Shown here piece after piece: positions 1-5,949 of a stretch of 6,616 nt of DNA. A program made the translations under genes and the position numbers. Source of the DNA: Pseudolabrys sp. (GTDB taxonomy: Bacteria > Pseudomonadota > Alphaproteobacteria > Rhizobiales > Xanthobacteraceae); contig JAHCKF010000206.1 of NCBI GenBank assembly GCA_026125925.1, forward strand, positions 1-6,616. The letters are read 5' to 3'. Below the pieces are notes generated by a model. The model was not told the origin of the DNA. It ran no database searches and was given only the letters and a program-made list of their open reading frames with translations. Position 1 is the first letter of the stretch, and each line of letters opens with the position of its first letter.

Positions 1-1
1 T

Positions 2-571
2 GGCCGCCGCTTCTATCGTCCCGACGACATCGACCTGCTGCGCGGCATTCGTCATCTCTTGTACGGCGAGGGCTACACCATCCGCGGCGTGCAGCGGATC
101 CTGCGCGAGCAGGGCATCGATTTCGTTCAATCGATCTGGCAGGAAGGCGCCGCGGCGGTGCCGGCCGACGACGAAGACGTTGAAGCCGACGAAACGATCG
201 AGACCGAAGAAGACGACAACGAAGAGGTCGAGGAGCGTCGTGGTTTGCGCGACCGCATCGGCTCGCTGATCGGCCGCGACCTCAATGACAGCGGTCATGA
301 CGACGGCGAGCGCCAGGAACCGCCGATGCAGAGTGCGCCGCTGCCGCGCATCGATCCCGGCGAGCGCATCTTCGCAGCCCCGGCCGCGGCCGAACGTCCG
401 GTGTCCGTCGAGCCCGCACCGAGAGCCGAGCCGCCGCGCGAACCGCAGGTCCAGGTAACCGTCGCGAACTTCATTCCGCCCGACAAGGTGGCGCGGCTGA
501 AGGCTGTGCTCGACGAGCTCAAGGAATGCCGCATCAGGATCGATGCGGCGCTCACGCCTGCCGCCAAATAG
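2..571 (+). CDS. MerR-family transcriptional regulator, 5'-truncated by the window edge
   Basis: The reading frame is open from base 2 and ends at TAG 569-571, giving 189 visible residues; the true start lies upstream. The first ~40 residues (RRFYRPDDIDLLRGIRHLL, then YGEGYTIRGVQRILREQG) match the second half of a MerR winged-helix DNA-binding domain: the R-x-Y-R-x-x-D-I-x-x-L wing/helix followed by the helix containing G-Y-T-I. After it come an acidic low-complexity stretch (visible residues ~56-78, almost all Asp/Glu), a Pro/Ala/Arg-rich region, and a C-terminal amphipathic helix (around PPDKVARLKAVLDELKECR) that could form a dimerising coiled coil. No metal-binding cysteines of the MerR/CueR kind are visible; the single Cys lies in the terminal helix. 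A TTG at 59 lies inside the HTH and is not the start. Proteins of this form are widespread in Hyphomicrobiales, but the target genes are unknown. Control of the downstream genes is not shown; a 124-base gap separates them. Confidence 0.85.
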   Translation, partial: GRRFYRPDDIDLLRGIRHLLYGEGYTIRGVQRILREQGIDFVQSIWQEGAAAVPADDEDVEADETIETEEDDNEEVEERRGLRDRIGSLIGRDLNDSGHDDGERQEPPMQSAPLPRIDPGERIFAAPAAAERPVSVEPAPRAEPPREPQVQVTVANFIPPDKVARLKAVLDELKECRIRIDAALTPAAK

Positions 572-602
572 CGAGCCGGACCCCTGAACCAGTATGAATT
601 AT

Positions 603-639
603 CCTTCGCCGTCGGCGCGTGGGCGTTGATTGGCGAAGG
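603..639 (+). other. candidate stem-loop between the regulator and the hydratase gene
   Basis: CCTTCGCC (603-610) and GGCGAAGG (632-639) are perfect 8-base inverted repeats around a 21-base loop. It lies 31 bases after the regulator's stop codon and ~57 bases before the hydratase start. No run of T follows, so it is not a classical intrinsic terminator. It may be a weak terminator, a leader structure or an operator-like dyad. The rest of the 572-695 gap shows no tRNA and no convincing sigma-70 promoter to the eye. Confidence 0.3.
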
Positions 640-682
640 CCAGGCCGCATGTTAGGGCAGAGCCGCTCTTCCACTGCCAATT

Positions 683-687
683 CAGGA
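683..687 (+). promoter_or_regulatory. ribosome binding site fixing the hydratase start
   Basis: CAGGA at 683-687 lies 8 bases before ATG 696. This favours ATG 696 over the in-frame ATG at 687, which overlaps the site itself, and over an in-frame TTG at 630. Confidence 0.55.
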
Positions 688-695
688 TGCTTCCC

Positions 696-1475
696 ATGAC
701 CGAGCCCGATCCGCTTCTCATCGAGCATCCCGCCGGCGACATCGTCGTGCTGCGGCTCAACCGGCCACAGGTGCGCAACGCGCTCAGTCTGACATTGCGT
801 CAGCGGCTGGCGGAGGAGATCCTGCGTTACGGCGCCGACAGCAAGACACGCTGCATCGTCATCACCGGCGACGACAAGGCTTTCGCCGCCGGCGCCGATA
901 TCGGCGAGATGGCCAAGGCCGGCCCGATCGAGGTGATGGCGCGCAACGTGCAGCAGTATTACCGGCCGGTGGTCGAGTGCCCGAAGCCGGTGATCGCGGC
1001 GGTGGAAGGTTTCGCGCTTGGCGGCGGCTTCGAGTTGGCGCTGTGCGCCGATTTCATCGTGGCCGGTGAGGGCGCCAAGCTTGGGTTGCCGGAAGTGAAG
1101 CTTGGCATACTCGCCGGCGGCGGCGGCACGCAGCGCCTGGTGCGCCTCGTCGGCAAGCAGCGCGCGCTGATGCTCTTGATGACCGGGCGCTTCTTCTCGG
1201 CAACGGAAGCTCAGGCGATGGGCGCCATCGCCGAAGTCGCACCGACCGGGCAGGCACTGACCCGTGCGCTCGAGATCGCCCGCGAGATCGCGGCGATGCC
1301 GCCGATCTCGGTGCAGCAGATCAAGGAGATCGTGAACGCCGGGCTCAACGCGCCGCTGGAGACTGCGCTGATGCTGGAGCGCAAGGCGTTTCAGTTGCAG
1401 TTCGCGACGCAGGATCAGAAGGAAGGCATGGCCGCCTTCATCGAGAAGCGCAAACCGACTTACGAAGGCAAGTGA
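696..1475 (+). CDS. enoyl-CoA hydratase/isomerase (crotonase) family protein, PaaF-like
   Basis: A complete 259-residue crotonase, the usual size for a single-domain bacterial enoyl-CoA hydratase. It would add water to a 2,3-enoyl-CoA to give the 3-hydroxyacyl-CoA in the cytoplasm. The CoA-binding/oxyanion-hole signature is A-A-G-A-D at residues 64-68 and the second oxyanion segment is A-L-G-G-G-F-E-L-A at 107-115. Both catalytic glutamates of classical hydratases are present: Glu113 (in GGGFELA) and Glu133 (in LGLPEVKLG), followed by G-G-G-G-T-Q-R-L. Two Glu point to a true hydratase rather than an isomerase. The LPE-x-x-LGI and AFIEKRKPTYEGK segments resemble PaaF (2,3-dehydroadipyl-CoA hydratase), but generic short-chain hydratases look similar, so substrate and symbol stay open. 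The start is chosen on a Shine-Dalgarno site at 683-687. The dehydrogenase gene that would use its product follows 28 bases later, suggesting one operon. Confidence 0.92.
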   Translation: MTEPDPLLIEHPAGDIVVLRLNRPQVRNALSLTLRQRLAEEILRYGADSKTRCIVITGDDKAFAAGADIGEMAKAGPIEVMARNVQQYYRPVVECPKPVIAAVEGFALGGGFELALCADFIVAGEGAKLGLPEVKLGILAGGGGTQRLVRLVGKQRALMLLMTGRFFSATEAQAMGAIAEVAPTGQALTRALEIAREIAAMPPISVQQIKEIVNAGLNAPLETALMLERKAFQLQFATQDQKEGMAAFIEKRKPTYEGK

Positions 1476-1503
1476 TCCGCGAAGGCAATAGGCAAGTTCA
1501 AAT

Positions 1504-3024
1504 ATGACCGTTGATCTGATGAAATCCGATCTCGTCGTCGCCGTGTTCGGCGCCGGCACCATGGGCCGCGGCATCGCCCAGGTTTGCGCGCAGGCCGGCA
1601 TCGACACGCTACTCTATGACGCCCGCGCCGGCGCCGTCGATGAAGCCATTGCGGCGGTCGGCAAGGGCATCGATGGCCAGGTCGCCAAGGGCCGCATGAC
1701 TGAAGACGCCAAGCGCGCGGTGATGGCCAAGCTCAAGCCGATGGCCTCGCTCGATGAGGCGAAATCCGCCGGCCTGGTGATCGAGGCCATCGTCGAGGAT
1801 CTCGGTGTCAAGCGCGACCTGTTCAAGAAGCTCGAAGCCATTCTCGCGCCGGATGCCGTGCTGGCGACCAATACCTCGTCGCTGTCGGTGACGGAGATCG
1901 CCGCCGGCTGCGCGAAACCCGAGCGTGTCGGCGGCCTGCACTTCTTCAATCCGCCGCCGGTGATGAAGCTGGTCGAGGTGATCGCCGGCCTGCGCAACGC
2001 GCCGGATCTGGCCGATGCGCTCGTTGCCTTCACCAAACGGATTGCCAAGACGCCGATCGTGGCGACCGACACGCCGGGCTTCGTCGTCAATCACGCCGGC
2101 CGCGCCTACGGGCCGGAGGCGCTGCGCATCGTCGGGCAGGGCATTGCCTCGCCGCGCGAGGTCGACGAGTTGATGAAGGATGCGGCCGGCTTCCGCATGG
2201 GACCGTTCGAACTGCTCGACCTGATCGGCGGCGACGTCACCCATGCGGTGATGGAAAGCATGTATGGCCGCTATTACGAAGAGCCGATGTATCAGCCCTC
2301 GGCGGTGCTGGCGACGCGGGTCGCCGCCGGTTTGCTCGGGCGCAAGAGCGGCGCCGGCTTCTACGACTACAAGAACGCCGCCGCGTCGAGTGCGCCGACC
2401 ATCGATGTGACGAAGCAGCCGGTGCCGACGGCCGTCTGGGTCGCCGATGAAGACGGCGGCCGCGATCTCGCCGCTATCCTCGAAGCGAATGGCGTCAAGG
2501 TGACGGTCGGCGGCACGCCAGCAAAGGGCGCGCTGTGTTTCGTCACGCCGCTCGGCGAGGATTGCACCGGCGCAGCGCTGCGCCTCAAGCTCGATCCGGC
2601 GCGCACGGTGGCAGTTGATATGCTGGGCCGCTTTGGCAAGCGTCATACGGTCATGAAGAACCCGCTGACGGCGCCAGACATGCTCGGTCAGGCCGTCGCC
2701 GCGCTTTCCGCCGGTGGTGCGGCGGTGACGGCGATCAACGACTCAACCGGCTTCGTCACGCAGCGCCTGCTGTCGATGGTCGTCAATGTCGGCACCCGCA
2801 TCGCCGAACTGCGCGTCGCCGCGCCCGCCGACATCGACACCGCGGTCGAGCTCGGCCTCAATTATCCGAAGGGGCCGCTAGCGCTGGGCGACCATCTGGG
2901 GGCCGCGCGCGTGCTCGCCGTGCTCGACGGCATGTTCGCGCTGACGCACGATCCGAAATACCGCGCCACCATGTGGCTGCGCCGCCGCGCCGCGCTCGGC
3001 GTGTCGTTGCGTGCGCCCGACTGA
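1504..3024 (+). CDS. 3-hydroxyacyl-CoA dehydrogenase, NAD-dependent, PaaH/PaaC-like
   Basis: A 506-residue protein that would oxidise an L-3-hydroxyacyl-CoA to the 3-ketoacyl-CoA with NAD+. The N-terminal Rossmann fold carries G-A-G-T-M-G at residues 16-21 and an acidic residue (Asp39) at the end of the second strand, typical for NAD. Comparison with the human short-chain enzyme places the active site at Ser125 (NTSS), His146 (GLHFFNP), Glu158 (KLVEV) and Asn196 (GFVVN), with the family's spacing. A first C-terminal helical domain covers ~189-290, a linker ~291-410, and a second, related C-terminal domain ~411-495 (GLNYPKGPLALGDHLG). This double-lobed form of ~475-510 residues is that of PaaH/PaaC (3-hydroxyadipyl-CoA dehydrogenase) and similar bacterial enzymes. 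ATG 1504 is preferred, though only a weak AGG (1490-1492) precedes it; ATG 1519 is an alternative. After Asn196 the sequence is H-A-G-R-A-Y-G-P-E-A-L rather than the commoner N-R-x-x-x-P-x-x-x-E-A. It is probably cotranscribed with the upstream hydratase. Its stop lies 12 bases from that of the convergent permease gene. Confidence 0.92.
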   Translation: MTVDLMKSDLVVAVFGAGTMGRGIAQVCAQAGIDTLLYDARAGAVDEAIAAVGKGIDGQVAKGRMTEDAKRAVMAKLKPMASLDEAKSAGLVIEAIVEDLGVKRDLFKKLEAILAPDAVLATNTSSLSVTEIAAGCAKPERVGGLHFFNPPPVMKLVEVIAGLRNAPDLADALVAFTKRIAKTPIVATDTPGFVVNHAGRAYGPEALRIVGQGIASPREVDELMKDAAGFRMGPFELLDLIGGDVTHAVMESMYGRYYEEPMYQPSAVLATRVAAGLLGRKSGAGFYDYKNAAASSAPTIDVTKQPVPTAVWVADEDGGRDLAAILEANGVKVTVGGTPAKGALCFVTPLGEDCTGAALRLKLDPARTVAVDMLGRFGKRHTVMKNPLTAPDMLGQAVAALSAGGAAVTAINDSTGFVTQRLLSMVVNVGTRIAELRVAAPADIDTAVELGLNYPKGPLALGDHLGAARVLAVLDGMFALTHDPKYRATMWLRRRAALGVSLRAPD

Positions 3025-3036
3025 GCCCGCCGCAGT

Positions 3037-4338
3037 CTACATCAGCAGGTGCGGCAGGAACAGCGACAGGCTGGGAATGCTGGCGAGCAGCAGCAGACGG
3101 ACGCAATCTGCGGCGAGGAACGGCAGTACGCCCTGTGCGGCAGCTTCGAACTTCAATCGCTCGGTCACCGACGCGATGATGAACAGGTTCATGCCGACCG
3201 GCGGCGTGATCAGGCCGATCTCTACGACAGAGGTCACCAGCACGCCGAACCAGATCGGGTCGTAGCCGAGCTTGACGATCAGTGGAAAGAAGATCGGCAG
3301 CGTGATCAGCATCATCGACAGGCTGTCGAGGAAGCAGCCGAGGATGATGTAGATCACCAGAATGATCATAATCACGCCGAACGGCGGCAGGTTGAAGTGG
3401 TTGATCAGCTCGAGCAGCAGTGTCGGCAGCGTCGAGGTCTCAATGAAAAACTGCAGCACCGAGGTGCCGACGAGGATCAGAAAAATGACGGCCGTCGTCT
3501 GTGCCGTCTCGACCAGCGCGTCGCGCACCACTTCCCAGGTCAGCTTGCGCCGGAATGCGGCGAGCACCATGGCGCCGAAGGCGCCGACGGCCGCGGCCTC
3601 GGTGGGTGAGGCGATATTGAGATAAATGCTGCCCATCACCGCGCCGAACAGCAGGGCGACCGGGGCGAGCTGTCCGATGGCGGCTCGTTTGGCCGCGGCG
3701 TCGGAGCGCGGGGCCCGCGGCGCCATCGCCGGCCTCAATGTCACGACGATGTAGACCGCGACGACATACAGACATGCCGCGAGGATGCCGGGAATCATGC
3801 CGGCGAGGAACAGCCGGCCGATCGATTGCTCCGTCATGATCGCATAGATGACCATGATGATGCTGGGCGGGATCAGGATGCCGAGCGTGCCGCCAGCGGC
3901 GACAACGCCGGCCGAGAGCCGGTCGTCATAGCCGATTGCCCGCATTTCCGGGATCGCCACGCGAGCCATGGTGGCCGCTGTGGCGAGGCTCGAGCCGCAC
4001 ACGGCGCCGAATAAGGCGCAGGCGCCAACGGTGGCCGAGGCGAGGCCGCCGCGCCAGTGGCCGATCAACGCGTGCAATGCCTGATACAACGACGCCGACA
4101 GGCCGGCGCGGGCGGCGAAGGCGCCCATCATCACGAACAACGGAATGACGGACAACGAGTACGGCACCACCGTGACGAAGGGTTGCGAACCGAGCACGAA
4201 GCCTAGGCTCGGCCAGCCGTTGATGGCGACTCCGCCGACGATGCCGACAACGCCCATGGCGATCGCGACCGGAATGCGCAGGCCGATGAGGACGAGAAGC
4301 GAGACGACGCCGATGGCGCCGATGATGGGAGGGGACAT
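3037..4338 (-). CDS. TRAP transporter large permease subunit (DctM family)
   Basis: A complete 433-residue, very hydrophobic inner-membrane protein with about a dozen membrane segments, the normal size for DctM. With the small subunit it forms the sodium-driven channel that takes substrate from the periplasmic binding protein. Family motifs seen: F-G-A-V-C-G-S-S-x-A (110-119), G-G-T-L-G-I-L-I-P-P-S-I (149-160), Y-L-N-I-A-S-P-T-E-A-A-A-V-G-A (239-253) and L-I-T-P-P-V-G-M-N-L-F-I-I (376-388), the two repeat-related P-P and helical-hairpin regions. The frame is open 12 codons further upstream to ATG 4374, but ATG 4338 is chosen: it begins a typical N terminus (MSPPIIGAIG), has AAGGG 10 bases before it (4349-4353), and overlaps the stop codon of the small subunit as TAATG, implying translational coupling. 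Last gene of the transporter group; it ends 12 bases from the convergent dehydrogenase stop. The substrate is not evident from this subunit. Confidence 0.94.
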   Translation of the reverse strand: MSPPIIGAIGVVSLLVLIGLRIPVAIAMGVVGIVGGVAINGWPSLGFVLGSQPFVTVVPYSLSVIPLFVMMGAFAARAGLSASLYQALHALIGHWRGGLASATVGACALFGAVCGSSLATAATMARVAIPEMRAIGYDDRLSAGVVAAGGTLGILIPPSIIMVIYAIMTEQSIGRLFLAGMIPGILAACLYVVAVYIVVTLRPAMAPRAPRSDAAAKRAAIGQLAPVALLFGAVMGSIYLNIASPTEAAAVGAFGAMVLAAFRRKLTWEVVRDALVETAQTTAVIFLILVGTSVLQFFIETSTLPTLLLELINHFNLPPFGVIMIILVIYIILGCFLDSLSMMLITLPIFFPLIVKLGYDPIWFGVLVTSVVEIGLITPPVGMNLFIIASVTERLKFEAAAQGVLPFLAADCVRLLLLASIPSLSLFLPHLLM

Positions 4339-4829
4339 TATTCGACAGCCCTTGTCGGCAGACCTTGGCGCCACAATTGGACCATCAGCGCGACATTCGC
4401 GAACACCGACAGCGCGATGCCGATCAGGAACGGCGTCCAGTACCAGCCCATGGGAATGCCGATGGTCTGGCTGCGATCGTGTGCCTCGTTCAGGGCCTGG
4501 AGATAGGAGAACCAGAGCACGCCCGACAGAAACGCAATCGCCAGCAGCGCGGCGATGATGCGCAGCGTCAGTTGCACCTTGGCTGGCATCCGTTCGACGA
4601 AGAGATCGATGGCGACGTGGTGATCGGACAGGAAAGCATGCGGCACGGCCAGCATGGCGCCGGTCAGCACGCAGAGCTGCATCAGATCGACCATGCCGTG
4701 CACCGTCAGCGTCGAGACGCTGCGCAGGGCGATATCGGTCATGGTGAGCAGCACGCCGACGACAAACATGAACGTCGCGGCGAAGGAGACGAAGCGGAGA
4801 ACCCGCTCGGTGGCGACTTCAAAAGTCAT
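4338..4829 (-). CDS. TRAP transporter small permease subunit (DctQ family)
   Basis: A 163-residue membrane protein with four predicted transmembrane helices (about residues 12-34, 48-66, 88-110 and 130-152), the standard DctQ form. It pairs with DctM and is needed for uptake, probably as a scaffold. Typical features are D-I-A-L-R (32-36) after helix 1, the H-H-V-A-I-D segment (70-75) after helix 2 and an I-P pair (125-126) before helix 4. ATG 4827-4829 has a weak G-rich Shine-Dalgarno (GGGG, 4835-4838) 5 bases upstream. The TAA stop shares one base with the ATG of the large subunit. A strong stem-loop ends 22 bases before this start, between it and the binding-protein gene, and may influence its expression. 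Small TRAP subunits diverge greatly, so assignment rests on topology, these short motifs and gene order. Confidence 0.9.
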   Translation of the reverse strand: MTFEVATERVLRFVSFAATFMFVVGVLLTMTDIALRSVSTLTVHGMVDLMQLCVLTGAMLAVPHAFLSDHHVAIDLFVERMPAKVQLTLRIIAALLAIAFLSGVLWFSYLQALNEAHDRSQTIGIPMGWYWTPFLIGIALSVFANVALMVQLWRQGLPTRAVE

Positions 4830-4851
4830 CGCAGCCCCGCATCGGAAGGGT

Positions 4852-4881
4852 GGCGCCGGGAGCGCACCTGCTCCCGGCGCC
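4852..4881 (-). promoter_or_regulatory. strong intercistronic stem-loop between binding-protein and permease genes
   Basis: GGCGCCGGGAGC (4852-4863) and GCTCCCGGCGCC (4870-4881) are perfect 12-base inverted repeats with a 6-base loop, almost all G/C. The element begins 15 bases after the binding-protein stop codon and ends 22 bases before the small-permease start. No T-run follows on the - strand, so it is not a canonical intrinsic terminator. Structures at this position in transporter operons often protect the upstream mRNA or attenuate downstream genes, giving excess periplasmic binding protein over membrane subunits. That role here is inferred from position and shape. Confidence 0.7.
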
Positions 4882-4896
4882 GGATGATCGGCGATA

Positions 4897-5901
4897 TCAC
4901 TCGTATTTCTTCAACGCCGCGGTCATGGCGTCGTAGATTTCCTGCGAGTTCGGCACGGTTTTCGTCTGCTCGGCGATGTACTGGTCGACCACCGGCTTCA
5001 TCTTGGCGCGCCATTCGTTGCGCCGCGCGTCGGGCAGGTCGACGATCTTGTTGCCCGCCTTGCGCGCCGTTTCGATGGCGGCGTCGTCGGTTTCCTTCCA
5101 CATCTTGGTCCAGATATCGACCAGGAACGGCTTGCTGTCGTCGATCACCTTGCGGATGTCCGCCGGCAGCGCCTTGTAGCGGTTCTCGTTCATCAACGTG
5201 TACATGGTGACCGCGTCGATGCGGGCGTTGAGGTGGTTGTGAAAGACCTCATAAAGCTTGAAGGCGCCGACCGGACCCCAGGGCATGACGTTGCCGTCGA
5301 TGACGCCGCGCTCGGCGCTTTCATAGATTTGCGTCGGCGGCATGCCGACCGGCGTCGCGCCCATGGCGTTGAGCATCGCGGTGACGCTCGGCGTCGGAGC
5401 GCGCACACGCACGCCCTTGAGTTGATCGAGGTCGGTGATTGGTTGCTTGGTGTGCACGGCGCTCGGTTCGGTGATGGTCATGTTGAGCATCACCGTGCCG
5501 GGAAAGTCGGCCTTGAGGTATTTGTCGTAGAGATCCATCAGCGCCAGCGTGCCGGCCTTCGAGGATTTGATGGTGAAAGGCAGCTCCATCAGCGTCGTGC
5601 GCGGATGGCGGCCGCGCGGGATCGCCGGGATGCTGACGGCGACATCGACGACGCCGCTGCGCACCTGATCGAACTGCTTGGTGGCGTCGCCCAGCGCCGA
5701 GCCGGCCGAGAAGATCGTGAAGTGCACGCGACCATTGGTCTTTTGTTCGATCATCTTGGCCCACGGCTCCATGGCGCGGGTCTGGATGAAGTGGGTCGGC
5801 GGGAACATCAGCGACATCTTGAGTTCGTATTCGGCTGCCGAGGCCGCGCTGCCGCCGAGCAGAGCGAGCGTCGCCGCGAAAAGCACCTTCCTCATCTGCA
5901 T
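4897..5901 (-). CDS. TRAP transporter periplasmic substrate-binding protein (DctP family)
   Basis: A complete 334-residue secreted binding protein of the usual DctP length. Residues 1-23 form a Sec signal peptide: MQMRK, a hydrophobic core, and a likely cleavage after A-S-A or A-S-A-A before E-Y-E-L-K. The mature protein starts with the typical first beta-strand. Family landmarks are the E-L-P-F segment (106-109), the L-K-G-V-R-V-R-A-P segment (161-169), in which Arg167 aligns with the arginine that pairs with the substrate carboxylate in most TRAP binding proteins, and Q-I-Y-E-S-A-E-R-G-V-I-D-G (191-203). It should bind an organic acid and hand it to the DctQM complex. ATG 5901 is chosen because GGGAGGA (5907-5913) lies just upstream; ATG 5895 is also possible. 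The gene starts 37 bases after the stop of the PaaK-like ligase, suggesting one transcript and a ligand that this ligase activates. The ligand itself cannot be assigned. Confidence 0.94.
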   Translation of the reverse strand: MQMRKVLFAATLALLGGSAASAAEYELKMSLMFPPTHFIQTRAMEPWAKMIEQKTNGRVHFTIFSAGSALGDATKQFDQVRSGVVDVAVSIPAIPRGRHPRTTLMELPFTIKSSKAGTLALMDLYDKYLKADFPGTVMLNMTITEPSAVHTKQPITDLDQLKGVRVRAPTPSVTAMLNAMGATPVGMPPTQIYESAERGVIDGNVMPWGPVGAFKLYEVFHNHLNARIDAVTMYTLMNENRYKALPADIRKVIDDSKPFLVDIWTKMWKETDDAAIETARKAGNKIVDLPDARRNEWRAKMKPVVDQYIAEQTKTVPNSQEIYDAMTAALKKYE

Positions 5902-5906
5902 GTCAT

Positions 5907-5913
5907 CCTCCCT
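5907..5913 (-). promoter_or_regulatory. Shine-Dalgarno site of the binding-protein gene
   Basis: Read on the - strand, GGGAGGA precedes ATG 5901 with about 5 bases between the GGAGG core and the ATG. It is the strongest Shine-Dalgarno match in the window, fitting a highly translated binding protein. An out-of-frame ATG (5904-5906) directly abuts the site. Confidence 0.65.
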
Positions 5914-5933
5914 GGTTTATTCATTGTTGTAGT

Positions 5934-5949
5934 TCCGCCTACTGGCGGG
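5934..5949 (-). other. small hairpin around the ligase stop codon
   Basis: CCGCC (5935-5939) and GGCGG (5944-5948) pair across a 4-base loop, extendable by one G-T pair. The ligase TAG stop (5939-5941) falls inside it. No T-run follows on the - strand. It may be a minor mRNA structure between ligase and binding-protein genes, or chance in GC-rich DNA. Confidence 0.25.

Noticed and set aside
630..695. An N-terminal extension of the hydratase from TTG 630
   Set aside because: The extra 22 residues do not resemble a crotonase N terminus, TTG 630 overlaps the candidate hairpin, and a Shine-Dalgarno lies before ATG 696.
572..695. A possible tRNA or small RNA gene between regulator and hydratase
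   Set aside because: No T-loop consensus, CCA end or cloverleaf arms could be found; GGCAG/CTGCC (656-660/674-678) is a short repeat likely by chance.
552..1607. A 351-codon open frame on the - strand opposite the hydratase
   Set aside because: It is antisense to a clear crotonase with intact catalytic residues. Its product is rich in Arg, His and Leu with no domain, as expected for shadow frames in high-GC DNA.
1609..2646. A 345-codon open frame on the - strand opposite the dehydrogenase
   Set aside because: It covers conserved coding sequence of the dehydrogenase, and its His/Arg/Gly-rich translation shows no motif. It is a high-GC shadow.
4339..4374. A 12-codon N-terminal extension of the large permease from ATG 4374
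   Set aside because: It would overlap the small-permease gene by 37 bases and add a charged, non-family N terminus; ATG 4338 has a Shine-Dalgarno and the TAATG coupling.
4365..5210. A 281-codon + strand open frame across the small-permease and binding-protein genes
   Set aside because: It crosses two real genes and the stem-loop between them, and reads as Arg/Gln/Asp-rich sequence without a fold.
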